37,458 nt of DNA from Chara braunii (GCA_003427395.1 BFEA01000223.1:742540-779997), one strand, 5' to 3'. Counted from the stretch's first letter, positions 8,583-19,077 are shown. Made by a program: numbers and translations. Notes: generated by a model from the letters alone, not told the origin.

Positions 8583-9200
8583 TTATTGACATGCATACAA
8601 TTCGACCCGTAATAGTATAAATTGTCGATCCCTTTCTTCAATCAAAGACCCTATCTCTAGGTATATGTAGTATACAAGCAGAGGGCTAGAAGCGTGATAT
8701 TCTCTCTCAGGTATTGCCATTGCGGCTTCCGCAGCCCTTTCCACTCGGGTCCTCTCTCCAAAGGTTGCATCTACGATGAACATGGGGAGGGTCCCTCTTA
8801 GATACGCTGCTGGCAGAAGAAATTATCTTGCCTTCCTTACCCTCACAGTTCCTATGACCCCCTGAAATCCATTCATACTACCATCTCTCCTTCTAGACTC
8901 GAGCGCTGACTTTGTTATCCATAATAGCCTCGAGAGAGATCGATTAATACCTAGTACTAAATTTATTATGATAGCTTGCAGGTTTTCTGATGCGATGTAT
9001 AAGGTAACCCTCTCTACCGCACAGTTTTCGCCTCTAACCCATCCAGACTCAATCCACATGAAAGCTTGTTCCCCTACAGAAATCCCTCAACAATATCTTA
9101 TCTCTTCATTCTCTTCGTGGCGACTGGGAAGATTCATCATAAGGCCACGCATCATTTGCACGGGCTCTCTGATCGTGATTTGATATCGGGCAGAAGCCAT
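8583..9200 (-). pseudogene. Accessory ORF2, copy A (in-frame stops)
   Basis: This is an unrecognised gene, paralogous to ORF3. A Met at 9200 opens MASARYQITIREP, then a TGA replaces the Trp of the CWGI motif seen in copy B. The frame resumes through FMWIESGWVRGE, a TAA after VRVRKAR, then MFIVDATFGERTRVERAAEA and LIEERDRQFILLRVELY. All segments are in one frame, so the damage is nonsense mutation only. The matched landmarks in ORF3 are WIETGW, NVERAVLAA and LKERNFY. Function unknown. Confidence 0.6.
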
Positions 9201-9330
9201 CTTCTTTTCTTTGGTATACTTCACCTACTACACAACACAAACCAGCCCACATCGTTCCATCAGACTTTCACCCTAGGATCTGACTAGTTTTTTCTTTTTA
9301 TTCCGCCACCTTTTTTGACATTTTTTGCCC

Positions 9331-9828
9331 TTATATAATCTTCGTATACAACAAGTAAGATACTAACCCACAGATATCTAACTGACACAATATAAACATT
9401 AGGAGTGATAGGCACATCCTCCTATCAGGCGACGTAGACTGCGAAACCACAGGAGGATCAAATACACGTGGTACTTCGCGGGACCCTTGTTGGTGAGGCG
9501 GGGGAAGGACGGTCAGCTGCCTCTCTTGAGACAGAGGGTAAGGGCTATGATGCAGGCGACTAGGCAGCTCGAAGCGTGGTGGAGATTTTCCGTAACGCCT
9601 AGCGTACCTATATGAGTAATACGTCATTTCGTCAGGGTCTGGGGTGTGCATGCGCCTCTCATCTCGATACCATCTCGCCCTCAATCCTTCGTCCTTCTCT
9701 TCTAAGCCTTCATCATCTTCTTTCCACTCCTCCCTTTCTCTGGTCAAGTCCACAGGCATTTCAGGCGCCTTCCCCTGTCTGCCACATCTTCCTCTACCAG
9801 TTCCGGTCCCACAGCCCTTAGGTGCCAT
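9331..9828 (-). CDS. Accessory ORF1, copy A
   Basis: This is an open frame of 165 codons, the first after the PBS. It has a basic Gly/Arg start (MAPKGCGTGTGRGRCGRQGK), a strongly acidic/charged middle (EEWKEDDEGLEEKDEG), then a Pro- and His-containing part. The last 25 residues are hydrophobic and may be non-coding read-on. Copy B has the same ORF but with a TAA after DEMTY. I do not recognise the family; the RGG-like start could bind nucleic acid. As the first ORF after the leader it might also be the N-terminus of a longer spliced product. Confidence 0.5.
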   Translation of the reverse strand: MAPKGCGTGTGRGRCGRQGKAPEMPVDLTREREEWKEDDEGLEEKDEGLRARWYRDERRMHTPDPDEMTYYSYRYARRYGKSPPRFELPSRLHHSPYPLSQERQLTVLPPPHQQGSREVPRVFDPPVVSQSTSPDRRMCLSLLMFILCQLDICGLVSYLLYTKII

Positions 9829-10046
9829 ATTTGTTAACTCTTAGTATAAGTAGGACAATCATACTTATGTGTATTTAGCCCCTATTTTACACACCGATTT
9901 ATTTGGAGCAACTACTCGTTACCAGCTATCCAAGTTACCGTATTCCACTTAGAGTCTTAGTTAATTACTGACTTTTTAATAATTGTCATTCTGCCTGGAT
10001 CTTGCTTTACCCGAGTCCGCTCACTAAGGACCTTGGCTAAAAACGA

Positions 10047-10066
10047 GATCCCCGGCAACGGCGCCA
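10047..10066 (-). other. Primer-binding site, tRNA-Asp type (A)
   Basis: The plus strand GATCCCCGGCAACGGCGCCA equals the last 20 nt of plant tRNA-Asp including CCA, so the minus-strand element RNA carries the complementary PBS. Animal tRNA-Asp differs here, which supports a plant-lineage host. The PBS lies two bases inside the presumed LTR end (TG at 10069 on the plus strand, i.e. CA at the LTR's 3' end). It sets the element's direction as right to left. Confidence 0.85.
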
Positions 10067-10068
10067 CC

Positions 10069-11638
10069 TGTCGCGCGCGGCGGTCCCACACCCATATAAA
10101 GAGTAGTTTCTGGTGTTGGACCTCACGGTCGTGTCGCGCAGGAGTTTCTTTTTGTCACTTTACGCAATACCAACTCCGACCGTGCGCCCGTGCTATACCT
10201 CTCGTGACTTCCTACGACAGGTTAGGGTCCCGCGAGGTACAACATACCTCCACCTACGGAAGTTGTCACCATCTCTTAGGTGGGCGTATCCCTGCTGAGC
10301 TACTGACCCGCATACGAAGGTTTTTACATGCAATCGCAGAGGTAGGCCAGCCGAGGGCGTTTTCTCGATCGTCGTAGCATAGGCATACGCGCGGTAGAAC
10401 GCCTTAAGACTCACCTGTATATCGGGACCAGAGTGCTAACTCCCCGGACCGACTATCTAATCAGGTTGACTTCTCGGACAGTCTTCCACGCTAAGTTAAC
10501 TATGACAATGATTTTATGTCCCCTTTGTTGACCTTATTGAAATGTCAGAGTCAAACCCTTACTAATCTCTCATTTTTCTCAAAAAAAGTCCCAGACAAAA
10601 TGACTTGCTAGGTACTGACCAGCCTACGATCCCATTCACAGCATACATATAGATATTTGTATGTATGTAAATGAGGGGAGTTGACTGAGCAGTGGACCTC
10701 ACTTTCACGATTGTCGTGTCCCTTTGCCCGAATTTCTCAGACGATCCCAAACTTAGAAGTCATCACAAATGTCCAACACCTGTGCAAACGCAAGAAAACT
10801 ACATACACGCATACAGATGCAGATACAGAATGCGCTACAAGCATCAACCTTTAATCCATTCATAGCAAGCCACTCACGCCCCAAGCCCTTGAAAACAACA
10901 TTCCTTTCTAACCCTAAGTCCTTTTACCCCAACCCCACACATTTCGAAGACTCCTGAGTGTGATTTGGACAATTTAGGCATAAATACAGGGGGAAGATTT
11001 ATCTGTTCCCTTCTTAGGTTTTGTCTTAGGTGTGGGTGTCAAGCCATGGTGGGAGTTGAGTCGGAGTTCTACCGACCTGTTATTTAGAGATAACAAAATT
11101 GTTGTTCTTACGGATTCCCCCATAAGTTTTTCGAAGTGTCGAAACCTGTAGACACAACACAATCCAAGAGAAACTTAACATCTCTCTTCCTAACTGAGGT
11201 CTAGAAAGTTTCGTTCTAGACTCTGTGTTCTCTGTCTGACTCCTATCCTTAACTAATCGTTTGGGTTCTTGTCCTTCCGCTTCAGGTAGTGAATAGTAAT
11301 TCACCCCCTTTTTATTTTTACTGTCACAGTAATTCTCCATATCCCTTTCACTATCTCATTCCTATCCCTTTTCTAGATTATCCTGTCTGAGTTCCCTTCC
11401 TTCTCCCAACACACAGGAATACATCATCAATCCAACCTATGGAAAAGAATCTCAAGGAAAGAAATCAGACAAATGATAGTCTCTCTCTGAGACAAGATCT
11501 CACTTATCCCCTCTCAGTAGAATCAGAGATAGTTAGTTAAGACTGAACAATGCAGATTGTGGAGAAAGTTAGTGGTGGTATGGCAGACCATTCAGGACAT
11601 ATCAACTTGTTACTGGAGCTTGTTTGATAAAGGCAACC
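10069..11638 (-). repeat. Partial 5' LTR of copy A
   Basis: Sequence outside the PBS should be the 5' LTR. Its 3' end is defined by ...CGCGACA two bases from the PBS. The outer end is not determined because no second LTR exists in the window for comparison. Homology with copy B (35236-36804) continues for the whole stretch. No long ORF has family support here. Long LTRs of over 1 kb are common in Tat/Athila-type elements. Confidence 0.65.
10082..10122 (-). other. LTR-end hairpin next to PBS (A)
   Basis: Arms 10082-10092 and 10112-10122 form an 11-bp inverted repeat with a 19-nt loop and one mismatch. Copy B has the same hairpin with all 11 pairs and a compensatory change in the loop-closing pair. 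The position corresponds to U5, beside the PBS, where retroelement RNAs often carry structure. Confidence 0.55.
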
Positions 11639-12365
11639 TTGTGGATCTTGACCCTGTGTGCCAAGCATATTTAGCGGTAGGCTTATCCTATGGCCTGTCA
11701 CTGATAAGACAGGTATCCCTGAAACCTCACTACTCTTATATCAGTCTAGTCACTGATAAAGCAGGATTTTCCTGCGACTGTTATCACTGGCTAGTCCTCA
11801 ATAAGGCGGGTGTCCAAGGATCCTTGCTATTCTTATCACTGACGAAGCGCTAGGATGTTTATTGATAAGGCAGGTGTCCTTGAAACCTCACAACTTTTAT
11901 ATCAGACTAATCACTAATAAGACAGGATTCCCCTGCTACTCTTATCACTGGTTAGCCCTCAATAAGGCGGGTGTCCAAGGATCCTTGCTTACTCTTACCA
12001 CTGAAAAGAATGTTAGGTTTGATCAATGATAAGGCAGGTATCCTTGAAACCTCACAACTCTTATATCAGACTAGTCACTGATAAGACAGGATTCCCCTGC
12101 TACTCTTATCACTGGCTAGCCCTCAACAAGGCAGGTGTCCGAGGATCCTTGTTACTCTTACCACTGAAAAGAATGGATTGGTTAATGATAAGGCAGGTGT
12201 CCTTGAAAACCTCACTATTCTTATATCAGACTAGTCACTGATAAGGTAGGATTTCCCTGGTTTCTCTTATCACTGGCTAACCCTCAATAAGGCGGGTGTC
12301 CAAGGATCCTTGCACTTATCATTGACCAAGCGTAAGGCTCATCGGAGTTAAGGCAGACTTTCCCT
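11639..12365. repeat. 160-bp higher-order tandem repeat
   Basis: About four and a half copies of a roughly 160-bp unit. The marker AGGTRTCCYTGAAA begins at 11711, 11872, 12036 and 12195 (spacings 161, 164, 159). Each unit holds three related sub-repeats marked by AATAAGRCRGG-like words about 53, 45 and 62 bp apart. The array begins where homology between copies A and B ends. Confidence 0.85.
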
Positions 12366-13130
12366 GCTTATCTAATCTCCACACAAGCCTTATCGATGGA
12401 TCAAGTTATCGCTTTCAATGACATTTATGCTCCGAATCGTTGCTAGTTTGAGAACTTATGCTTGAGTCAGATTCATAATGAGAAACGATCAGTGTGATCT
12501 ATGGCAGATGATTATAGTCAGTTCAAAACAAGGGTACCATTCATCGTTTAGATGGAGTATAGAGAGAATGATCATGAGAGGTTACTACTTTGTATCAATA
12601 CCTCCAATCAATGCCCACACAGCAAGATTGTTGTAACCAGAATCAATCAATTTCCACTCAGCCACCCTTTTCTCTACCCACAATCCAAGACCTTTTGGTC
12701 ATCCCTTAATCCTTTGAAGGGTTTATCAATCCTGAATTCCTAACCTTTATGAGCATCATTGCGGATGGTAGCCTGTTATGTTCTAAGACAGCAATTGGGT
12801 CTAAGTAACGTACCTCGTCGTTCCCTGCCTCCAGAGTTCCGCCTGAACTCAGGCAGAGCTTCCGCAATCGCCCTGTTACATGGATCAAATATGGAACGGG
12901 AGTCCATTTGCGCACGGCTCCTGATCTCAGCAAGCCATTTGAAAATACTATTTCAGTCACGTGGCTTGAAGATGGTTGTATGCTTATGTGGGGCTTAGGC
13001 ATAGGAAGGCAAAGGAGGATGAAGGATGTAAGAGCCGTCATACTTGTTGGCGCCCCTCCCTCGCTCTGTTGCCTGACACCCCTGTCCGATTCTGATTCTT
13101 ATTCTAGTATGTGGTGCCAGTGGCAATAGT
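12366..13130. other. Unassigned spacer
   Basis: No recognised gene. A 111-codon minus frame (13041-12706) reads plausibly but shows no family motif, and I do not call it. Confidence 0.5.
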
Positions 13131-13133
13131 AGC

Positions 13134-13157
13134 AATGATAATAATAGTAAATATAAC

Positions 13158-13219
<62 letters not shown>

Positions 13220-13262
13220 TAATAATAATAATAATAATATCACTAACAATAATAACAATGAT
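13134..13262. repeat. AAT microsatellite
   Basis: Nearly pure (AAT)n with a few AAAT, AAC and GAT interruptions; the longest in the window. Poly-Ile/Leu open frames across it are artefacts. Confidence 0.95.
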
Positions 13263-14069
13263 AGTAACAGGGGTGTGATTTATATCCAACCCCAAGTTGC
13301 GAGACCATTTGATCGTTTGAGTAGTTGTATATGAGCAGCTAATACCATAGCACCAGCCAGACAGAGCAATATAACGATATAATGAGTCAATGCCCAGTTT
13401 ATACTCCTTGCCTACCCTCTTAATCTCGCACTCACGCAACAGGCTTACTTTGATAGTGAAGTCCAATCTATATGACGTCATTACTTAGTGCAGACTGCGA
13501 TTGTATGCCACGTACGTTTTCTCTTTTCTCTTTCTGTATTTTCTCTCTCTTCGTCTGTCTCACGCTTGGTGTGTATGAGTCTCTCTCCGTGTATTGCTGC
13601 TTTCGTTACAGGCTGTGTTCCATTGCGTATGTCACAGTCTGTGTTCCATGTATGCGTGACCATGGTGAATCTGTGGTGCAATGCCATGTGGTCAGCGGCA
13701 CCGGACCAGTCAGTCACAGTCCAGCCCAGCAAGTACTGTCTGGGACTGTGTACATCGTGGGTTAGGGAAACAGGACGGACCAGTGAGTCACAGAAGTAAA
13801 ATCAAGAGGTTGTGCACAGCCATTCATTCATTTCCTGTGGAGCCATGCGAAAGCGTCGCTACAGTGTCTTACGCAACAATGCTCTGCGGATGCCCAGAGT
13901 GTTTAGTGGCATGTGTGCTGAGTGAGCGCACAACATCATGCGTGAGACATCTAGGATGATCCAGAGAGTGAACAGTGAGTTGTTTGGGGCACAACCGCCA
14001 TAGCCAATTGAAAGGGAACTCTTATCTGATTGCGACATCCCTGATTACTGTGTGGGTGCATGTCGCTAG
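13263..14069. other. Unassigned spacer
   Basis: No recognised gene or repeat. Overlapping short frames at 13472-13959 lack codon bias or motifs. A small direct repeat (CTGTGTTCCAT) occurs at 13614 and 13639. Confidence 0.4.
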
Positions 14070-14545
14070 TATGCTGTGCCGCTGTTCACATACATCAAGA
14101 GTGTGAACGAGCGAGTCTGATAACATAATAGTAATAATAATAAATAATAACCATAATAATAATAAAAGAAATGCAAGGATCATGAATGCGGACGAAGAAC
14201 CGTAATCCAAACCACAGAATCACACCGCAGTCCAAGTAGTCGAAGCCAGAGTAGATAGCACACGGGAACTGAGTAACCATCCATTTGAGCACGAAACAGC
14301 ATAGTCATAAGTCAATTGTCCAAGCCCAGTAGGGCAACACCAACAACATAACTCATCGTAGCTCTCTTTCTGGAATGGTGCCTGGAGTCCTATCTACGCC
14401 ACATCCTAGTCTATAACTTACAGCACAGAAGCAATCAGACAACTTGACGACCAGCGAGTGACGATGTCAACACTAATGCCGACTTCCACCTCCACCAGGT
14501 ACGTGTCCTCATCATCTACGCTCTCCCTTGATAACCTATAGCGCC
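14070..14545 (+). repeat. Dispersed repeat R2, copy 1
   Basis: Related to 15110-15520 over its whole length. Shared order: TGTGAAYGAG, an AAT microsatellite, GGACGAAG, ATCACACYG, GTAGCCATCCATTTGAG-like, GCGAGTGACGA, then CCACCAGGTACGT followed by CTCTCCCTTGAT. The end resembles a splice donor followed by a CT-rich tract. Confidence 0.75.
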
Positions 14546-15109
14546 CTTTACCTCCGAAGAACCACCTTTGCCCTTCACCTCTTATTTGCATCCTTATGGG
14601 GCCCGGTTAGGGCCGCCAGTGCCCCTGTGTGCAGGCAGCGCCCTACATCCTAGCGCTAGCCTGCCTCATCCCAGCGCTGCGCAGCCATGCACAACGCAGC
14701 GGCTTGCATTCGCCCAGCGTGCCAGCAATGCCCGCGTTGGCCAAGACCCCTGCCCACTCGCACTCTCTGCCTATATGCCAATGCTGCGTGTAGGCGGCCT
14801 GCCTTGAGCCTGCGTTTCAGATCCAGACCCTGCGCCCAGGCCCAACCCAGATGTGGCCCAGGCTGTACAGTTGCGCCCCTTGGGTCAGGGCCGCTGTCCA
14901 TATGCAGACCCTTTCCGGTTCCCCTTTTGTCTGCCCGACCTCATTGACGGCACTGCTGCTTTCTCATTAGCCTACAACGACAATGCTGCAACTGTCTCAC
15001 ACCCACTTTACGAGAATGTTGAAAGAAAGGCCTGTTCATGGATACCCTGACCAGCCTTCACTTAGGGCGGTCACGGGTCTGGCTCGCCTTCTCTTAGGGC
15101 GGGCACGAG
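14546..15109. other. GC-rich segment between R2 copies
   Basis: Richer in G+C than its surroundings. Part (around 14600-14650, GCCGCCAGTGCCCC and GGCAGCGCCC) recurs at about 15565-15600, extending the R2 duplication. Open frames on both strands show no known domain. Confidence 0.5.
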
Positions 15110-15520
15110 GCCTGCTGTGCTGCCGTTTTTCATACATGAAGGTGTGAATGAGGCAAATCTAATTACACAATAATAATAATAATAATAATAAAACGCAAGA
15201 GACTTGAATGTGGACGAAGCACAGAAAATCAAACCGCAAAATCACACTGTTGTCCGGGTAGCCAAAGCAAAAGCAGATAACATAATGAGACCGAGTAGCC
15301 ATCCATTTGAGACTGGCAAAGCAAAACATGAGTCAATGTCTCGGGCAATCAACAGTATTAACCCGATGCAGTTCTCCCTCTTTGAACGGCGCTTGGATGC
15401 CCTACCTATCCTACCTCTTAGTACTGTAGATGCTTAGCGAGTGACGACTTTAGCGCCCATACCGACTTCTTCTCCACCAAGGTATGTTTCTCTTTCTCAC
15501 ACTCTCCCTTGATGACCCAC
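15110..15520 (+). repeat. Dispersed repeat R2, copy 2
   Basis: Counterpart of 14070-14545, including an AAT run at 15169-15192 and a donor-like AAGGTATGT at about 15480 followed by CT-rich sequence. The two copies are clearly diverged. Confidence 0.75.
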
Positions 15521-16084
15521 GCAGCACCCCTTACCCCTCTGCGCACACAGGCAGCCAAGCCATGGCCGCCAGCCCCCTACCCCACAGGCAGCGCCCAACC
15601 CGTCATTCTTTCATGCGGAAGCCATGCGGGGCGTTGTCTTAGTGTCTTGTGCGAGGAGGTCTGCAGCGAGCCAGGAGGACGCAACGGGTAGGAGAGATGA
15701 GGAACGCAGTCATAGTGACAGAGCGAAGGCAGTCACGGCTGCCACAGCCGTAATCGGTGGGGAGTGTGTGTTCTATACAGTAGTTTGTTTGGACGCTGAG
15801 TTGTTATGGCCAGTTGAGAGTGAATTCTTGTTTGGAATCCATATCTCTGAGTATCTAAGTCGGCGCTTGTTGTCCGTTTGCTGCGCTGCCGTTACGCCGA
15901 CGTGTAGGAGCCACATATCGGATAAGAGATTTGTATTGCGCTGATGAGCGCCTGAACCCGGGAAACTGTGATACTATTTGTGATCATATATTTTGACAAC
16001 ATGTGCTGCATAACTCGGCTCTCCCCCTTTCTATCTTTGTCTAATGCGTGAAGACTTCTGATCCTCGTACTTGGCGACGATGCA
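15521..16084. other. Unassigned spacer
   Basis: No gene recognised. The first about 90 bp continues the R2 similarity to the GC-rich segment. The open frame 15624-15944 has no family features. Confidence 0.4.
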
Positions 16085-16275
16085 TGTCGCGAACACTCTT
16101 GCGTAAGTTGGTCTTCAGGACCCATGCAATAATAATAATAAGAATAAGAATAAGAATAAGAATAAGAATAAGAATAAGAATAATTATGCAATGAATATGA
16201 ACATGGATGGAGCAGAAAAATCCAACTCGCAATATCACACTGAAATCCAAGTAGTCAATTAGTCCTTGATACCCC
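16085..16275 (+). repeat. Dispersed repeat R2, copy 3 (partial)
   Basis: Shares the AAT/AAGAAT microsatellite (16128-16183) followed by ATGAAYATGGATGGAGCAGA, AATATCACACTG and CCAAGTAGTC with the other R2 copies, then diverges. It lies about 75 bp before R1 copy 1. Confidence 0.6.
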
Positions 16276-16351
16276 ACACTTCGCCTCCTTCCCTGAAGAC
16301 CACAAATTCGCCTTCTTCTCCCGCACTCACGCACACACTGTAGCATCCTGT

Positions 16352-16572
16352 AAAGGTGCAGACCAGAACAAAAACCAACCTTTCATACAAGTACAATATG
16401 GCGTAGCGGAAGACTTAGATATCACTGATCCGAGCAATCATTATTGCAATGCAGCCCCAACATACGTCACCCTCGTTCTATGGTGTGAAGGAGCCTGGCG
16501 CTCATACAGGAAGACTGCGCCAGTCCCCGTCATTCACAGACGAAGAGAAAAGGAGGAGACAAAGGGTGGACA
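16352..16572 (+). repeat. Dispersed repeat R1, copy 1
   Basis: Marked by GGAAGACTTAGATA (about 16408), TTGCAATGCAGCCCC, ATGGTGTGAAGGAGCCTGGC and GACTGCGCCAGTCCCC. All five R1 copies lie in the same orientation. Confidence 0.75.
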
Positions 16573-16962
16573 CCTTGTTGCTTCACTAGCATAATGAAGT
16601 GAGATTCCGACAGCCAGCTCTGCAAAACAGCAGACAAAGAGAGAGCAGCAGAAGAAGGCCCTTACTTAAAAGTTAATCCCTTCCAAAACCTCACCATCTA
16701 GCCAGCAATCACAGACTCTTAGTAAACCGCAAAGAGAGCAGCTTCTCCGACAAACGCTGCGGCATGGATGGATGGATGGATATGCCAACAACCACTCACT
16801 CAACTAAACCGACCGGAAGTGAACAGAGGTCACTGATCGTCAACCTGTTAAACGAAACTGAGGTGGCGGGAAACTGCTCAGCGATTGATCGCAAGAGGCG
16901 CTTTTCTGTCGATGTCGTCCTCCGGCAGACGTTCAATACAACATCGTACCAAAGATCAAATA

Positions 16963-17360
16963 GATGTTGCATACTGTATTGTGCAAGACAGAACAAGAAC
17001 CGACCTCTCATTACAAAGTACAAGATGGCGAGCGTAAGACTTAGATACCAATGACCCGACATAATTAACGTTGCAATACAGTCTCGACATTCATCATCAT
17101 CGCACAGTGGAGTGAAGGGTTGGCACTCGCACAGAAAGATAGCGCCAGTCCCAAAACATGCACATACGAATGAGGAGGGGAAGAAACAGAGGGTGGAGGA
17201 GAAGATGGGGGATGTCGTCACTCTGCGTCACAGGTCCCAAATAACCCTCATCAAATGTCTATATCCCGAAGTCAAGTCAAAAACTAATGTCATTAATTCT
17301 CAAGCCGTATCTCTCCCTCGTAGTCCACAGATACTGAGAAATAGACAGCGAGAGGGGAAG
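16963..17360 (+). repeat. Dispersed repeat R1, copy 2
   Basis: Carries AACCGACCTCTCATTACAAA, ACTTAGATACCAATGACCC, GCAATACAG, GCGCCAGTCCC and the downstream CTCAAGCCGTATCTCTC part. It aligns with copy 5 (20402-20800) for about 400 bp. A minus-strand frame of 141 codons over it (17221-16796) is not preserved in other copies, so I treat it as non-coding. Confidence 0.8.
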
Positions 17361-17388
17361 GAGAGTTGGTGGACTTTAGAAGAGAAAG

Positions 17389-17392
<4 letters not shown>

Positions 17393-17463
<71 letters not shown>
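17393..17463. repeat. CT microsatellite
   Basis: (CT)n with rare CTAT interruptions, directly after R1 copy 2. Confidence 0.95.
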
Positions 17464-17467
<4 letters not shown>

Positions 17468-17764
17468 CTCATCCCTTCCTTATTTTCTAACCTTCGTTTC
17501 TTTAAAGCACCGTAATAACGAGAGTAACAGTTATAATTCAATACTAACCATGATAAATTAATGATAACGAACGTATTGCAACTATCTTTTGGACTGACAC
17601 TGCCGGACCAAGGTGCGTCATATCTGAGTCTAGTCATCCGCCGTAATCAGGTAAGGTTTCCCTCTCCCCTTTCGTTGCCTTCCCATCTGTCTATGCACCC
17701 TCGCACATACGCACCCGTATACAATCGCACACACACACACACACATGTTACCTATTGTATAGGT

Positions 17765-18010
17765 GCAGGTCCTAACCGACCTCTCAGCTATAGCGTGTGT
17801 CTTAGATACCAATGACCCGAACAATCACCTTTGCAAGGTAAAACCCCGACATCCCCCATCATCGTCTACCTGGAGAGAAGGGGCCCGACGCTGTTCACTG
17901 GAAAAGCGTCAAGTTCAGACATACCCAGTCAGACGATTGGGCGGAGAGAGGGGGATATCATCAGCACGAAGTCGTCGAGTCTCGAATCACAACCCTCGCT
18001 CTTTTTTCTC
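17765..18010 (+). repeat. Dispersed repeat R1, copy 3
   Basis: Contains CCGACCTCTC, CTTAGATACCAATGACCCGA, then CCCCGACATCCCCCATCATC and the GTCGTCGAGTCTCGAATCACA tail matching copy 5's GTCGTCAAGTCTCAAGTCACA. The middle is more diverged. A short CA run precedes it (17727-17743), and long CT-rich sequence follows to about 18125. Confidence 0.7.
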
Positions 18011-18298
18011 CCTCTCATCCCTTCTCTCTCTCTCCTTACATCTTAGATCTTTCTTTCTTTCTCATCTTCGGTCTTTCTCTCCCTTCTCATCTTCGATCTT
18101 CCTCTCCCCCTCTCTCTCTCTCCATCACTACTCTAAGTTCTTTCAACACTGTTGCAGATGGTGATGACGTAATCCGAACAAGACCGACCCTCGTTCACAT
18201 GGTACAAGGTAGCGCTGCGGAATGTGGGCATTCCAATGATCTGTCCAACCAAAATTGCAAGGTAGACTAAACATGCATTATCATTGCCATCATTACAG

Positions 18299-18348
18299 AC
18301 TTATGTCGATATCCTATCTGGGTCAACGCCGCTTGCTTCAAGCACCAG
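18299..18348 (+). other. Possible 50-nt exon (or repeat module end)
   Basis: A pyrimidine-containing acceptor-like TTACAG (ending 18298) and a perfect CAGGTAAGT donor (18346-18354) bound 50 nt with one fully open frame (TYVDILSGSTPLASST). It is the best exon-like unit in the central region. No neighbouring exon joins it convincingly, so it may be chance. Confidence 0.25.
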
Positions 18349-18423
18349 GTAAGTCTCTCGCTTTGCTCCCTACCTCGATCCCTCGTGTACAGGAGCCATG
18401 AGTACCGGAAATCATCATGAGTA

Positions 18424-18508
18424 CAATAATAATAATAATAATAATAATAATGATAATAATAACAATAATAATAATAATAGTAATAATGAAAATAACAATA
18501 ATAATACA
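18424..18508. repeat. AAT microsatellite
   Basis: (AAT)n with GAT and AAC interruptions. The following 250 bp resemble R2 weakly and end in a donor-like GGTATGT at about 18834, so this may be a fourth R2 copy. Confidence 0.9.
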
Positions 18509-18852
18509 ATGCAGCGAAAGATGACATCAAGATGTCAATCCCAGATTACACCATTACATTGAAAGCCAAATAGTCACGTCGTGTCCAAAGAGCAACAGTA
18601 CACCAATAATACACCAATGGAGGTTGGTAGCACTGAAAACCAATGCCCATGGAGAGCATACCCTCTCCTCCCGACACACGAGTCCAGTTCCTTTATACTC
18701 ACACTTTATGCTCGACGCCTAGCCTACTCCTACACATCTACTACAGACTACAAAAAGACAATGTAACTGTTGTCATCAACGGCAACCCAATGTACTTGAA
18801 GGTGTTCGCGGTTGCAGACCATTGTTAATGATAGGTATGTACCCTCTCACCC

Positions 18853-18935
18853 TCATCATCACCATCATCATCATCATTCATTCTCCCCGTCATCATTATC
18901 ATCATCATCATCATCATCCCTTCATCATCATCATC
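18853..18935. repeat. ATC microsatellite
   Basis: (ATC)n in two blocks separated by a short CT-rich piece; minus-strand frames read Met/Asp runs and are not genes. Confidence 0.9.
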
Positions 18936-19077
18936 CTTCCTCGCCATGCACAGATACGTGCCGTACGAAATAACTAAGGATCTTATGTGTGACGAAAAGG
19001 ACTGAATGGTCAATGTTGTACGGACAGAACCTTGCCAAGCAATGTGCATTCTCATATGCATAAAGGCGCTGAATAGC

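Larger units (their letters stand above)
193..11638 (-). mobile_element. Degenerate Ty3/gypsy LTR retrotransposon, copy A
   Basis: This block is homologous end to end with 25431-36804, about 95% identical in stretches I aligned by eye. Minus-strand order is partial 5' LTR, tRNA-Asp PBS, ORF1, ORF2, ORF3, gag, CCHC knuckle, protease, RT, RNase H, integrase. Integrase lying after RT/RNase H defines the Ty3/gypsy order, and extra ORFs before gag recall the Tat/Ogre/Athila group. Between 7477 and 1452 I count one frameshift (near 4310) and seven in-frame stops (6587, 6449, 6128, 3246, 2724, 2430, 1452), so the copy cannot make a full polyprotein. No 3' LTR is found; the left limit given is the homology boundary, not a proven element end. 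Confidence 0.9.

Noticed and set aside
10047-10066. A tRNA-Asp gene
   Set aside because: Only the last 20 nt of tRNA-Asp match and no cloverleaf surrounds it; it is the element's primer-binding site.
11639-12365. CRISPR-like regular repeats
   Set aside because: Units are contiguous and mutually similar throughout, with no unique spacers; the context is eukaryotic satellite DNA.
12706-13041. 111-codon minus-strand frame
   Set aside because: No recognised motif, no paralogue in the window, and a length reachable by chance; kept as spacer.
12995-13481. Leu- or Ile-rich frames resembling membrane proteins
   Set aside because: Produced by the AAT microsatellite; the same holds at 14022-14292, 15892-16346, 18267-18530 and 19338-19712.
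16796-17221. 141-codon minus-strand frame with Cys-rich start
   Set aside because: Lies on R1 copy 2. The homologous strand of R1 copy 1 has stops in this frame, so the frame is not conserved.
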